Source: Posidonia oceanica
Lineage: Eukaryota; Streptophyta; Magnoliopsida; Alismatales; Posidoniaceae
Assembly (NCBI GenBank): GCA_037176725.1
Contig: JAZBRS010000011.1
Location: 992,001-1,056,000 of the forward strand
Length of the DNA stretch: 64,000 bases
Direction of reading: 5' to 3'
Position numbers and translations under genes: made by a program. The notes beneath the pieces were generated by a model. The model was not told the origin of the DNA and made no database searches. It saw only the letters and a list, made by a program, of their open reading frames with translations. Of this stretch, positions 1-11,390 are shown piece after piece. The first letter of the stretch is position 1, and each line of letters starts with the position of its first letter.

Positions 1-2958
1 TTGCATGCAGTTAACTTAGGGATTAAATGAAATTTCAATTGAAATAGGACTAAGTTGTAGATATAAAGAACACAAGGATTAAGCTGCAAAATGACCAAAT
101 AAACACATGGTATTTAACATGACAGAGGACCTATGTGCAAGAAAATGAAAACTCAAGGGGCATACAGTAATATTAACATGATTTCATTACTGAAATAAAT
201 AAACAAACTATACACAAGCATAGTAAAATAAATAAACGAATGACTGGTATGTAAATAACAGAAACTAAAGTACTTTATGTTAATGTAAATAAAAACGAAA
301 GTAAAGAAATGATGCTACAGTGTCATGCGAGGAATAAAACGCAGTGTCGAAGTTCTGCGTGCGCCAGCAACGTCGCCGGGGAAGAAGCAGAGGTCCGACG
401 ACCTTGGGAGAGAAGCATAGCCAGTAGAAAGCACCGACGAAGGGCTTGGAAGCAAGAGGGGGTTCAAGCGAATCCCCAAAGAGAGAGATCTACCTGTGGT
501 GTTGTCCAGAGCGAGCTGACGACATGAGGACGACTGACGCTCTGAGACAGAACCGGAGGGAGCTGCTGAAGCGGCCGTGGAGCTTGGCGACAGGTCCGGC
601 GCGATCGTGGGATCAAGGCGGAGCTTTCTGGACGGAGAGGGGATGGTTGCGCTGCGCTGGGTCCAGAGATGGTTTCAGCAATGGAACCAATGGGTGTCGA
701 GGGTCGTCTGGGTGCTCCGGAGCTCTGGAAGCGGTGGGGAGGATTGGGTTCACTCGAGTGAACTCACAGGAAGCTCTCTGGACGCTCAGAATGGAGTGTG
801 GTGGTCTGGAACAGGAGGAATTCCTCTAGTTTTGTTTGGGTGATTTTTGGGTGAAAGCAAATGTCAGGCCACAGGGGGGATGCGCGGGCAATTGGGGGCT
901 ATTGGGCGCAAGGTGGGGAGTGGCTCGAGGTCTGGAGAGCTGGCAGAGGCTTGAGCAATGAAGTTGTTGCTCAAACCAAAGAAACCTGGCATGCTCTGTG
1001 CTGTGGCAGTCTTAGCGGGTGAGAGGCGAAGCCGGACGGTGGTGACGCGAGCTAGGATGGTGGCTGTGACCGTTAGGAGGGTGGCTTGGATCGAGGTTGG
1101 CCACAGAAGTCGCGAGGGCGGCAGGAGGAGTTAATGGACTGTGGTAAAGAAAATGAGCTGTAATAGTGCTGTGGTGAGCTAGAGGGCTTGCTGGGGGCTT
1201 GGTCCGGTCTGGGGGGAAGCCTGGGTTCGAGGAAGATGGTCTGGGTTTGGTTCGAGGGAGAGGAGAGGTGCTGGTTTGCTGGGAATTGAATTTGGGAGAG
1301 AATGGGTTTGTTTTGGGTGAGCTGGTTCAGTAGGTGTTGGAGGCCGGTTCTGGGGATGTTTAGGTGTTGGTGAGGTCGGGTTTTGCAGAGAGGAGAATGC
1401 GGTCTAGTCTGGGTTCATGGGGTAATGGTTTAGGTGTTGGTTTTACTTGGTTTTCTTGGGTGAGTTTGGGTGTTAAGTTCTGCAGGTTGGTTTGGGTTTC
1501 GAAGGGGCGCCGGTCAGGAGGTTTAGGTGTTGGTGAGGGCTTGGTTTTGCTGGTGAGGAGTGGGATCAGATGAGCTGGATTGGGTTTGGTTCAAGGATGA
1601 GTTTAGGTGTTAGTTTGTGTGAGAGGTTGAGGGGTGATGCAGAGGGGAGAAGATGCTGGCTTGGAGGAGATTGGGCGGGAGAGGGAAGAAGGAAGGAAAA
1701 AATGAAAAAAAAGAGGAAATTTGGTGGGCTTGGGCCGGCTTGGAAATGGGGGAGAAAAAGAGGAAAAAAGAAAGGAAGAAAGAAGAAGAAGAAGAAATAA
1801 GGAGAAGAAGAAAAGAAAAAAGGAAAAAAGGGAAAAGGGAAAAGGGCTTAGTGGGCCTTGGGCTTGATTAGGATTCTGCTTTGTTTTTTAAATTGGATTA
1901 GGTTTGATTTAATTTAAATGGATTTGGTTGTTGATTGTTTAAATTGATTAAATTTAAGGTGAAATGGGTTTTGTGCTTTAAATGGATTTTAGGATTTCTT
2001 AAAACAAGGTTTAGGGGTCTAGTTTGTTTTTTAATGAGTTTGGATATGTGACTTGGTTAGTTTTAAATTTAAATGAGTTTTGATTTATTTAAATGGGTTT
2101 TGTCTTTGATTTGTTAACTTCAAATTGGTTTTAGTTCTTAATTAGGTTTGAGGATGGGCTTTGCTTTTTAAGTGGGCTTGAGGCCTTGATTAGGATTAAT
2201 TAAGTTGTAGTTGTGATCTAGATTTGCATGGATTAGTTTTAGGTTTAGAGTTCTAAGTTTTTTAGGGTCTTGATTTAGGATTTTATTGAAGTCTTGATTA
2301 GAGTTTAAGTTGTTAGGGTCTTGGAGTTTCAAGTGGTAGGTTGTGTTGTAGGGTTTAAGGTTTAGGGTTTAGCATGGTTGTAGGGTTTAGGGTTTAAGGA
2401 GGGCTTAGGGTTTAGGAAGGTTTTTAGGGTTTAGGGTTTAAGAAGGGTTTAGGGTTTAGGATGGTTTAGGGTTTGGTTTAGTGGATAAGGGTTTAGGAAT
2501 GTTTTAGGGTTTAGGGTTTTTAGTGGATTAGGGTTTAGGGTTTAAGGAGGGTTTAGGGTTTAGGAAGGTTTTAGGGTTTAGGGTTTAAGGAGGGTTTAGG
2601 GTTTAGGAAGGTTTAGGGTTTGGTTTAGTGGATAAGGGTTTAGGAAAGTTTTAGGGTTTATGGTTTTTAGTGGATTAGGGTTTAAGGTTTTGGATTTGGA
2701 TGTTATTAAGGTTTGGTGTTTAGGTTAGGGTTTTGATGTGGTGTGGTGGGGCTTCTTAGGGTTTAAGGAGGGTTTAGGGTTTAGGAATGTTTAGGGTTTG
2801 GTTTGAAGGATTGGTTTTAGGGATTGATAATGGTTTTGGGATGGGGGAAGGTTTAGGGTTGAAGGAGGGTGAGCTACCAGACCTCAGCACCAGCTCCAGA
2901 GTGCTCCCAGCGTGTTCCCAGTTGGCTGAGACCCCTTGGCTAAAATGGGGTGTCTACA
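1..2958 (-). mobile_element. Partial LTR (LTR-A) of a Tat/Ogre-type retrotransposon
   Basis: On the minus strand this segment begins at 2958 with TGTAGACACCCCATTTT, the terminus shared by all the large LTRs in this window. It then diverges from them at once, so it belongs to another subfamily. Read along the plus strand it shows the same order of zones as the other LTRs: 'ggac..atgcaa' A-rich sequence (1-300), a GC-rich zone (330-1130), a G/A-rich zone with long purine runs (1675-1850), a T-rich zone (1860-2330) and G/T-rich sequence with telomere-like repeats (2337-2810). The other end lies outside the window. Short reading frames inside it are low-complexity and not credible genes. It may be the 5' LTR of an element lying to the left, or the 3' LTR of the element to its right. 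I favour the former, because no purine tract abuts 2958 and it does not resemble the LTR at 19978-25674. Confidence 0.75.
2337..2810. repeat. Degenerate telomere-like (TTTAGGG) repeats inside LTR-A
   Basis: The plus strand carries many copies of TTTAGGG and variants such as TTTAAGG, in short runs separated by spacers like 'aaggagg' and 'tggttta'. A block containing 'gtggataagggtttagga' recurs at about 2480 and 2630, so part of the region is itself duplicated. The plant telomere unit is TTTAGGG, but the interleaving and the position inside an LTR argue against a true telomere. Confidence 0.8.
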
Positions 2959-3522
2959 CAATCTCATCAAAGTAATTCAGGCGCAGCATGGGCGTAAGGC
3001 CGTTGGTGCAGATCAATCTTTGCTAGCACCGGTCAGTAGAGAGCCCAGATAGCTTGCAAAGGACCGCTATGTACTTGTCACGCCTCATGAAGATGGGTGG
3101 TCCCATTAGCCGGGAGAAGCCACAGATACGGCGCACCTCTTCCAGTGTTGGTGTTAGTTCTGTCTTTTCGAAGCGGAAGACATGCTGTGTCGGCTTCCAG
3201 AATCTTGCGACAGCGCACAGGAGGTGTCGACTTACTTTGACATCAGCCGCCTTCAGCAGTTTTGTTGGTATGCCCCAGAGGCACAGCTTTTCACAGTCTT
3301 CCTGGGTAAGCTTGCCAATCCAACCCCACAGGGTCTCAGAACAATGCACTGGGGTCTCAAGAGTGGGGTAACCCATGACGCAGGTCGCAAGGAGAAACAA
3401 ATAGGTGCTGCAGAATCTTCAAGGTACCTATTATCAATGTTGTAGACAGTCAGATCACACAGGCATATAATCGCTAACTGAAAGGAGAATCTGAAGTTGG
3501 GAAAGCAGTTCAAAATATTCAA
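2959..3522 (-). pseudogene. Plant mobile domain (PMD)-like reading frame, broken by an LTR
   Basis: The minus-strand frame at 3400-3023 contains a stretch with the pattern of plant mobile domain (MAIN/MAIL-like, DUF7745-like) proteins: 'ARFWKPTQHVFRF' followed by 'LTPTLEEVRRICGF'. After a stop codon (3020-3022) the same frame continues as 'GLTPMLRLNYFDEI' up to the edge of LTR-A, so LTR-A probably inserted into this sequence. An upstream segment in another frame (3522-3253) is preceded by 'tctcctttcag', a good splice-acceptor shape, so part could be exonic. PMD domains are known both in host proteins and in Ty3/gypsy and Mutator elements. Here it lies downstream of the integrase in the same orientation, so it may be a 3' extra frame of the retrotransposon or a host fragment. 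No function can be assumed. Confidence 0.5.
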
Positions 3523-4840
3523 CAGTTAATTTCAGAACATAGCAGTTAAGCACATATAAGCAGGGGGATTTTGTTGACACGGGGGTGAGGACTGGCAGAA
3601 GATTTGGACCAGCACAGCTCGAGCGACGTCAACACGTGCTTGGTAGGTGTACTGTCTCAGGGCCGAGGCAAGTTTTGCAGAGTGGAATGATTTAAAAGAG
3701 GGAAGGGATGATTGGAGATGTAGGTATGCATGATGCAGGTTAATATGCTTTAAGATGTGATTGGTATGCTTTGCCCTCAGCATACGGAGTGCTTTGGTGC
3801 CTGCTGCGGAGGAAGGGAGTGGTCCTTGACTCACTAGGCCCTACTTGGACTCCTAGCTTGTTGGTGGCACTCCGGAAGGGGTGTTGGTAGTGTTCAGGTG
3901 GTGGTGTGGTGAGGACAGACTACCTGCCAAACTCTTTAGGACCTACACCTACTTTTTTTGCTCTCTTTTTTGTTTTCTCCCACATGGGTGTACAAGCTTT
4001 CTCTGCCCCTGGCTTGGAGATGATAAGCGTCTATCTTTGAGCTGGGCGAGTTGTGGATTGTTTAGGCTTACGCCCTTGGTTTTTTTTTTTTTTCTAAGGA
4101 TATGGGGAATGATATTGCCTGTATTTTTGGGCCGACTTTTGTCCAACGCCTTTCTGTTTCTCCTTTTTTCTTTCTTGCTTGCTTTTTTTTTCTCTTTTTT
4201 TTTTTGCTTGTTTGACTTCTTTTTCTCTTTTCTTTTCACAGGCTTTTGCTATCCCCATTTTGGAGGCGAAAAGAAGGGTGCTTAGGTTCATGAATGTGGG
4301 CTTTGGGTCTCTTCTGAGATGAGCTAAAGGAGCAAGGTTAGACTACACACCCTTATCTCTAGGGCCAGCTTCTGTCTTCGCCTTCTGTTCCTTTTACATG
4401 TGCCCAAGCTTAGATGTTTACTCTCTCTTTTTTGGACTCACATCCTAACATTTTTTCTCCCTCAGAAGGTGTATATCCTATGAGTTTGGGCAGTTCCTTG
4501 TCCTGATGGGTGGTGGCTCCCTCACTAGCTAAGACATCCGAGTAGCGCCGAGTGAGGCAAGGTGAACTCCTTCCAGAGCAAGCAAGCACTTTCGGTTTTC
4601 ATCACCAGGCAGAAAATGCAATGCATGATTTGTGAGGATGACGATGATGATTTGAAAAGGGATGATGCTCGGAAAGGACAAAATGCAATGAGGATGTGTA
4701 ATGGAGCAGAAATGCAAGAGAAGGACAGAAGAAGCCTAAGAAAATATACAGGAATAGAGATTTGAGAGGATGTATAAGGAGTGAGAATGCAAGTGAATAG
4801 ATGGGGGAAAAGCATCTGCAACGGGGTTGCACCGGCTACT
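3523..4840 (-). other. 3' non-coding part of the left pol element
   Basis: This follows the integrase stop codon at about 4840 on the minus strand. In element orientation it holds CT-rich sequence, a long A/AG-rich stretch (about 4240-3950, including runs of A), then mixed sequence to the PMD-like frame. Adenine-rich 3' regions of this kind are common between integrase and 3' LTR in Tat-lineage elements. The Lys-rich frames at 3949-4291 are translations of the A/G tract. The frame 3834-3532 (100 residues, minus) has no feature I recognise. Confidence 0.5.
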
Positions 4841-6180
4841 GATAGTACTTCTTGAGGTAGCATAGGTTGATGGGCTCAGACTGCTCGACCTGATCCATAT
4901 CCTCAAGAGTTACAGCGTCGCCCGAAAAGACCTGCTTGACCACAAAGGGGCCACGCCAATTAGGTCAGAATTTCCCTCGACCATCAGGCAAGTGAATGGC
5001 GTGTAGAACAAGGTCTCCTGACTGAAAGCCTCTGGGCTGAACCTTCTTCAAGTATGATCTGGCCATTCGCTTCTAGTAGCAGTGAGCATTATGCATAGCT
5101 TGCAGCCTGTGCTCATCAATCAGATTCAGTTGAACGCAGCGGTCTTCGACCCATTCTTCTTCTTCCAACTCAGCTTCCTGTAGGATCCGTAGTGACAGGA
5201 TCTCTACCTCGATAGGCAGCACCACCTCCATGCCATACACCAGAGAGTATGAGGTGGCCCTTGTTGAAGTCCGGACAGATGTCCTGTACGCCCAGTGTGC
5301 ATAAGGAAGCTTGTCGTGCCAGTCCTTGTGAGTTTCCGCCATCTTCTTTAGGATCTTGACCAGGTTTTTGTTGGCGGACTCTACTACACCGTTCATCTAC
5401 GGCCGATAAGGTGAGGATCTGTAGTGTTTGATGCTGAAGCTCTGCAGATAGTCTTCGATCCTCTTGGCAATGAAATTTGTGCCATTATCAGAAATGATCG
5501 CATGCGGGACCCCATACCGGGCTATGATATTGTTTCTGATAAACTTTTCTGTAGCCACGGCAGTTACTGTTTTGTAAGAGGTCGCTTCCACCCACTTGGT
5601 AAAGTAATCAATCGCTACCAGAATATAGCGATGACCATTGGAAGCTGTAGGGTGGATGGCACCAATGACATCAATCCCCGAGGTGGAGAAGGGCCATGGC
5701 GACGACATACTGTGCAATTCTTGTGGGGGCGCTCGAATGAAGTTGCCATGCACTTGGCAATTGTGGCATCTGCACACGAACCGACAGTAGTCTGCTTCCA
5801 TAGTTAGCCAAAAGTATCCTTGAGGCATTATCTTCTTGGCCAGGAGGATGCCATTCATGTGCGGGCCGCAAGTCCCCACATGCACTTGAAGCATCAGCGC
5901 GTTAGCCTCCGATTTGTTCAGGCAACGCAGGAGCATTTGATTGTATGACCTTCTGTACAGCTGTGCCGCCCCTAATACATACTTTGACGCCAGACGCGTC
6001 AGAGTTCTTTTATCTGCTGCTGAGGTACCAGGTGGAAAGCTGCTAGATTCCAGGAAAGCTTTTATGTCTTGGTACCAGGGCTGCTCCTCTACTGGATCTG
6101 CCTCTTCTATGTTCATGCAGTGCGCAGGCTGCTCTATGTGAGTAACAGATACATCCACTGTGCTGTCTTCAGGTATGCTG
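4841..6180 (-). pseudogene. Integrase, left copy (complete domain set, stops present)
   Basis: The translation from 6158 shows an integrase in order. The N-terminal zinc-binding region has histidines in 'VHVGTCGPHMNG' and the pair in 'CRCHNCQVHG'. The catalytic core has Asp in 'GIDVIG', Asp in 'ISDNGTNF' and Glu in 'NGVVESANK', so D, D and E are all present. The C-terminal part continues through 5396-5073 and on to about 4841, ending in 'CYLKKYYQ'. Stops interrupt it: TAG at 5397-5399 replaces the Gln expected before 'MNGVVE', another TAG falls near 5071, and a third lies in the C-terminal domain. The enzyme would insert the cDNA into chromosomes. This is the only full-length Tat integrase in the window; the right copy is cut in the core. 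Confidence 0.85.
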
Positions 6181-6260
6181 AGTCAGGACACCAGGGTTGC
6201 TAACGCATCTGCATATGCGTTCCTTTCTCGGTTCATGTATGTGAAGCGGATGCTCTCAAA

Positions 6261-7178
6261 CTATTCTATCAGCTTCAGTAGGTATTCATGATATGGCAGT
6301 AGCTTCGGATCCTTTGTCTTCCATTCGCCATTCACTTGAGAAATCACCAGCATGGCGTCACCGTGCGCAAGCAACTTCTGTACTTCATGCTCGAGGGCAA
6401 CATTCAGTCTTAGGATGCATGCCTCATCTCTTGCCTCGTTGTTGGTGCATTTGAAGGTTAGCTTCCTGGCGAAGGGAATCATCTGTCCCTGAGGCATTGT
6501 CAGCGTTGCGCCTATGCCTCGGCCTTTCTTGTTCACAGCACCATCTAAATATAACTGCCATTGCTCCTGATCTTCAGGGTCTTTCTCCTCAGAGTCCTCC
6601 ATTTCAAACAGAATGTCTTCATCTGGGAACTGTGTCTGGAGAGGCTGATATTCTGGCAGAGGGTGATCAGCAAGATGGTCTACCACAGCTTGGCCCTTCA
6701 TGGACTTCTGAGTGACAAAGGTGATGTCGTACTGAGACAGTAGCACCTGCCACTTAACACATCTGCCTACCATGGCTGGTTTCTGAAAGAGAAACATGAT
6801 AGGATCATGCCGGCACAAGAGCTGAACTGGGTATGCCATCATGTAATGCCTTAATTTCTGTGCCGCCCAGACAAGAGATAGGCAGGTCTTCTCTATTGTA
6901 CTGTACCTGGCTTCGCATTCATTGAACTTCTTGCTCAGGTAATAAATGGCCCGCTCCTTTCTACCTGACTCATCATGTTGGCCCAAGACGGCGCCCATGG
7001 AATGCTGCGTGGTAGAAAGGTAGAGAAGTAAGGGTCTCTCTGGTGTGGGGGGAACCAAGACAGGAGGCTTGATCAACAGCTGCTTGATCTTGGCAAATGC
7101 AGCCTGACACTCCGTGCTCCAATCAATCTGCGCATTCTTCTTCAGGAGCTTGAATATTGGCTTGTAAATGGGCGTAAG
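6261..7178 (-). pseudogene. RNase H and Archaea-like RNase H, left copy
   Basis: The frame 7076-6261 contains two RNase H modules. The first, typical of Ty3/gypsy, includes 'YYLSKKFNECEARYSTIEK' and ends near 'GQAVVDHLADHPLPEYQ'. The second starts at 'WQLYLDGAVNKKGRGIG' and continues through 'IPFARKLTF', 'TNNEARDEA' and 'HGDAMLVISQVNGEW', the pattern of the Archaea-like RNase H acquired by Tat elements. Family members usually have AEYEA where this copy has ARDEA, so one conserved position is altered; the Asp residues in DGA and GDA are present. A TAG at 7179 separates it from RT, while the right copy has CAG there, which identifies the stop as a C-to-T mutation. The modules degrade the RNA template during cDNA synthesis. 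Confidence 0.85.
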
Positions 7179-8258
7179 CTATGCAATGAAGCGACTGATA
7201 TATTGTAAACGCCCTAGCAAGCCCCTGACCTCCTTTTCAGTCCTAGGGGGTGGCATGCCCACGATGGCTTTTGCTTTCATTTGGTCCACTTCAATCCCCC
7301 TTTGGCTAACAATGTAGCCCAGCAGTTTGCCAGAAGATACCCCGAATACACATTTGTTGGGGTTGAGGCACAGCTTATACTTTCGCAGGCGGTTAAAGAG
7401 CTTCTTCAAACAAGTTAGGTGATCCTCAGGCTCTTTGGTTTTAGCAAACATATAATCTACATAAACCTCCACTTCTTGGTGCATGAGGTCGTGGAACAGT
7501 GCAGTCATGGCCCTCTGATAGGTTGCGCCAGCATTCTTCAGCCCAAACGGCATAACTTGGTAGCAGAAGACTCCCCAGGGGATGATAAATGAAGTCTTTT
7601 CCATGTCTTCTTCTGCCATTTTGATCTGGTTATATCTGGAGAAGCCATCCATGAAGGAGAGCATCTTGTGGCCCGCTGTATTGTCGACTAGGACGTCAAT
7701 GTGAGGCAATGGGAAATCATCCTTGGGACTCGCCTTGTTCAGGTCCCTATAGTCGATGCTGATCCGGACTCAGCCATCTTTCTTGGGCACAGGTACAATG
7801 TTTGCCAGCCACTCAGGATAAAGGACGACCTTCAGGAAATTGACTTTGTGCTGTTTCATGATCTCTTCTTTGATCATAAGCAGCCACTACAGTCGCCATC
7901 TTCTCAGTTTCTGCTTTACTGGCTTGGCATCTAGATTCAATGGCAGATTGTGCACCACTATCTCTACATCAAGGCCGACCATATCTTCGTAGCTCCAGGC
8001 GAAGACATCCGCATACTCCTTCAAGAATGCGATATACTCTACTCAAGCTTGGGGGGACAGCTGGGCATTGATGCGAACCTCTCTGACTTCCTCAGCTGTG
8101 CCGATATTAACAACCTCTGTTTCTTCTTCAACATGTAGGTTGGGGCCTTCTAGATCGTCGTCATAGGGCCGAAACTCGGGCAATGGTTCGTCATTCGTCC
8201 TCGCCCATATCATTCTTCTCTCCATATGCAATAAGTTCCGAGAGGATCTCTTTCTCAA
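7179..8258 (-). pseudogene. Reverse transcriptase, left copy, catalytic Asp lost
   Basis: The frame 7709-7179 carries RT blocks including 'FMDGFSRYNQIKMAEED', 'QVMPFGLKNAGATYQRAM' and the palm motif at 7452-7463. The palm motif reads YVDY where active enzymes have YVDD. The N-terminal part lies in shifted frames between 8258 and 7710; the piece 8258-8043 matches the acidic segment before RT in the right copy ('EFRPYDDDLEGPNLHVEEE'). A TGA occurs where the right copy has an open frame near the 'VRISIDYRDLN' block. The enzyme would copy the element RNA into cDNA. With the second metal-binding Asp gone and several frame breaks it cannot be functional. Confidence 0.85.
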
Positions 8259-9939
8259 AAGAAGGGTTTGTGATGTCGAAAGAGTGTATATGTTCCACTG
8301 CCTGGCCCTGGTGACGCTTCAAGATGGTCACGCTTACTTGAGTGTTCTTGTAGCCTCGGTGAGCGACCTCCGTCCTGGCAACTTCCTCTGCCTGCTCTGG
8401 CCTAACTGACTCTACTGATGGCCCTGCTGATTCTGTCAATGGCGCTGCTGATTCTGTCAATGGCGCTGCTGATGACTCTACTACTGAGGCTGCTGATAAC
8501 TCTGTTATTGATGCTGCTTTCAGCTCTGCTGGCTCAGTTGCTGCTTGGACTACTAATGCTTCCTCCTCCGAATCTTCTAGTGTACTTGTGGAGGGTATGC
8601 TGGACTGGGGGCTGATCTGGGCACTACCGCTTGCTACACTGCCTGAATGGGGCATGTGCTGCACAAACCACCTAGACCCGCCTTCTGGTTGCAGAGTAAT
8701 GAGCTCATCTGGCCTAGGGGAGTCCGACGCTGCTGAATCTTCCTCTAAGACCATGATAGAGGCATGGTCTTCCTGCAGAGGAGGGTCTGTAACCACGGCT
8801 TTCTCTTTCCTTTCTGCAGTTTGGTGCTCTGCCAGGTCCTCTGCTATCGACTTGAGCTGTTCCTGATATAGTAGCTCTAAGTCTCCCATCCATGAATCGA
8901 CCTGGGCTTCTACCGCCACTCCTTCCTCCTCATCCAAGGGTGAGTCGACGTAGTATGCGCCGGGGGCCTGTGGCTCTGGCCCGGCTGCTAGATGTATTAC
9001 CGCCCTTGATGTTTGCATTGTCCGGCTCGTGGGCGCACCTGATTGCGGCAGCTTCAAGATTTGAGATTCAAACAGACTAGTCAGCGGGGCCACAGATGGG
9101 TATGTCGCCAAGGTCACTGTTGCAGTTGGAGGGTAGGCAAAGGTGCTCTTCTGAGGGCCCAAGAGTTGGGAGACTGTGTTGCTCAACTGGACCGCTGCAT
9201 CTGGTTGTGACAGTGAGGGTGCGGCCTTTGACGCCATGAGGGCCTGCCACGAGGGTTGCTGTTTTGCAGCAGGAAGATGTGTAGCAGACTGTGCCAGCTG
9301 CATTTTCTGTGATGCAGCTGTTGAAGTGGGCCGAGTCGCGCTGCTGACTGAATTTACTGACTGTCCCTCCAGAGAGGGTGACAGCAGTATTGATGCGACT
9401 GCAATCACAGGTAGACTGCCTGATTGTGCCTGAAGGGGTGTCCTTGACTTCTGAGCTGCCGTTGCTGCTTGTGCTTGTGATACAAATGTGGCTACAGAAA
9501 TGTGACAGCTTGTCAGTCCTGCCACAGGACCTGCTAAGTTGTTTGCTGTATCTGTTGAGGGTAGGGCCAAACAAACTGACTAAGGTGCCTCCGTGCTGAT
9601 CAGAGCTTTGCCACCAGTTGGGACTGCCTCTACTGTGCCAGACTGCTCCTCATCCGAGTAGTAGTTCTAATTGCAGACCCAATCTTCTGCCGGCACCGCG
9701 GCTTGACCATCAATTGATCCTAGAATACCTGCACTGGTGATGTTAGTGAGGTCCCTAGGGATGACCGTCTTCTGATCCTTCAGGTGAAAGCAGTCATCTT
9801 CGTTGGGCTTGGGCTCGTAACCGAGGCCTTCAGATTTCCTCCGCTCCACTGCTATGATCGGCTCCGCGATCCCTTGGCCGTGACGCCCGAGCGGTGTACC
9901 CTTTACGTAACCCCATCTGTGACATACATTCTCGACCAT
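8191..9939 (-). pseudogene. G-patch-like segment and Ser/Thr/Ala/Gln-rich spacer, left copy
   Basis: The frame 9939-9667 starts 'MVENVCHRWGYVKGTPLG', followed by 'RHGQGIAEP' and 'KSEGLGYEP'. Spaced glycines and the GLGY ending match a G-patch, a nucleic-acid-binding motif also found after the protease in some retroviruses and plant gypsy elements. A second frame, 9570-8191 (459 residues), is low-complexity, rich in Ser, Thr, Ala and Gln, with acidic patches near its end ('DSPLDEEEGVAVEAQ'). It runs into 'HSFDITNPSFEKEIL', just upstream of RT. A stop and frame change at about 9570-9670 separate the two parts. I recognise no catalytic domain in the spacer. Comparison with 13218-14790 shows that this is the fastest-diverging segment of pol. 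Confidence 0.7.
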
Positions 9940-10508
9940 TCAAAAGGGGTTATTGTGAATGGCCAAGGAGTTGACGCGTTTAAGATCAGGAATGAAGTTA
10001 ACCGGCTCACACCGATTAACGCAATACAAAGCATTGGAGGTTTCAGGGTCAAAAGGGATGGTTTGTGAAGAGACAGGGGAGACTACCTCGATCCGCTTTT
10101 TCTCAAAGTTCTCTGCCATGACGACAGTGACATCATCGCCGCGGCGGTACTTTATCATGCGATGGAGGGTCGAGGGAAGGACCTGATGCTTGTGGAGCCA
10201 AGGGTGCCCAAGCAGGAAGTTAAAGCTTGGCTTCAAGTCGACGACATAGAATTCTACATCGAATATGACCGGGCCAATGGCAAGAGGAATAATCAGGATC
10301 CCTAGAGCGTCATGGTGGGTGTTGTCAAAAGCTGTCATTCCTTTTACCGCTGGTGTGATATCCTCGGCTTTGAATCCGAGCTTTGTTGCAGTACACAAGG
10401 GGCAGACATTAAGGCCTGACCCATTATCAACCAGCGTTAGAGGAATGCGAAAGTTTTTGAACTGAACCGTGATGAACAAGGGTTGGTTGTGATTAATCCC
10501 CACTGGAG
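9940..10508 (-). pseudogene. Aspartic protease, left copy, fused in frame to a truncated integrase
   Basis: This part of the 11361-9940 frame begins 'PPVGINHNQPLFITVQ' and contains the active-site motif 'LVDNGSGLNVCP' (DNGS in place of the DTG/DSG of retroviral proteases, as is usual for Tat elements). The flap and C-terminal blocks follow: 'GILIIPLAIGPVIFDVEF' and 'FNFLLGHPWLHKHQ'. It has no gag before it. Instead the preceding residues in the same frame are the integrase core '...IHPAASNGH'. The frame ends in a TGA at 9940-9942, just before the G-patch. The protease would process the polyprotein. The sequence through the domain is open and nearly identical to the right copy. Confidence 0.85.
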
Positions 10509-11390
10509 GATGGCCGTTTGAAGCAGCGGGGTGTATTGCTCCAATGACGTCGATTCCCCAGGTGGAGAAAGGCCATGGTGAGGACATGTTATGCAGCTGA
10601 TGAGGGGGAGCCTTGATAAAGTTACCATGGACCTGACAGTTGTGGCATTTACGCACGAACCGGCAACAGTCCGCCTCCATGGTTTGCCAGAAATATCCTT
10701 GGAGCATGATCTTCTTGGCTAAGAGGACGCCATTCATGTGCGGGCCACAGGTCCCTGCATGCACTTGAAGCATTAGCGTATCAGTCTCCGGCTTATCGAG
10801 GCAGCGCAATAGCATCTGATTGTATGATCTTCTGTATAGCTGCCCAGCCCCTAATACATATTTTGATGCCAGACGCGCCAAAGTTCTCTTATCTTCTGCA
10901 GTGGTGCCAGGCGGAAGGCTGCCGGATTCCAAGAATGCTTTAATGTCGTGATACCATGGCCGCTCTTCTGCCGAATCTGCTTCCTCTACGTTCATGCAAT
11001 GCGCGGGCTCCTCTATACAGGTAACTGACACATCTACCATGCTGTTTTCTGGTATACTGAGCCAGGATGCCAGGGTTGCTAGTGCGTCTGCATACGCATT
11101 CTTTGCTCTGTTCATGTATGTGAAATTGATGCTCCTGAACTCTTCTATTAGTCTCAGCAGGCATTCGTGATATGGCATAAGTTTCAGATCCTTTGTCTTC
11201 CAGTCGCCATTCACTTGAGAGATCACCAACATGGCATCGCCATGCACACGCAACTTCTGCACCTTATGCTCGAGGGCGACTTTCAAACCCAGGATGCACG
11301 CTTCATATCCTGCTTCATTGTTTGTGCATGCGAAAGTCAACTTCCTCGCAAAAGGAATCATCTACCCCTGGGGCGTGGTCAACACTGCGC
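10509..11390 (-). pseudogene. Archaea-like RNase H (C-terminal part) and truncated integrase, right copy
   Basis: The frame from 11361 opens inside the second RNase H ('FARKLTFACTNNEAGYEA', 'HGDAMLVISQVNGDWKTK'). It runs on through a linker and the integrase zinc-binding region ('AGTCGPHMNGVLL', 'CHNCQVHGNF') to the first core motif 'GIDVIGAIHPAASNGH'. There, at about 10509, integrase sequence stops and protease sequence starts without loss of frame. The second catalytic Asp, the Glu and the whole C-terminal domain are therefore missing, so this half cannot integrate DNA. Just upstream, near 11390-11400, the loss of one A in a run relative to the left copy breaks the frame inside the DGA block. 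Confidence 0.85.

Noticed and set aside
2337..2810. Possible true telomere or interstitial telomere
   Set aside because: Units are degenerate, interleaved with other words and enclosed by LTR sequence.
3949..4291. Lys-rich frames on the minus strand
   Set aside because: Translation of an A/G-rich tract in the 3' non-coding region.
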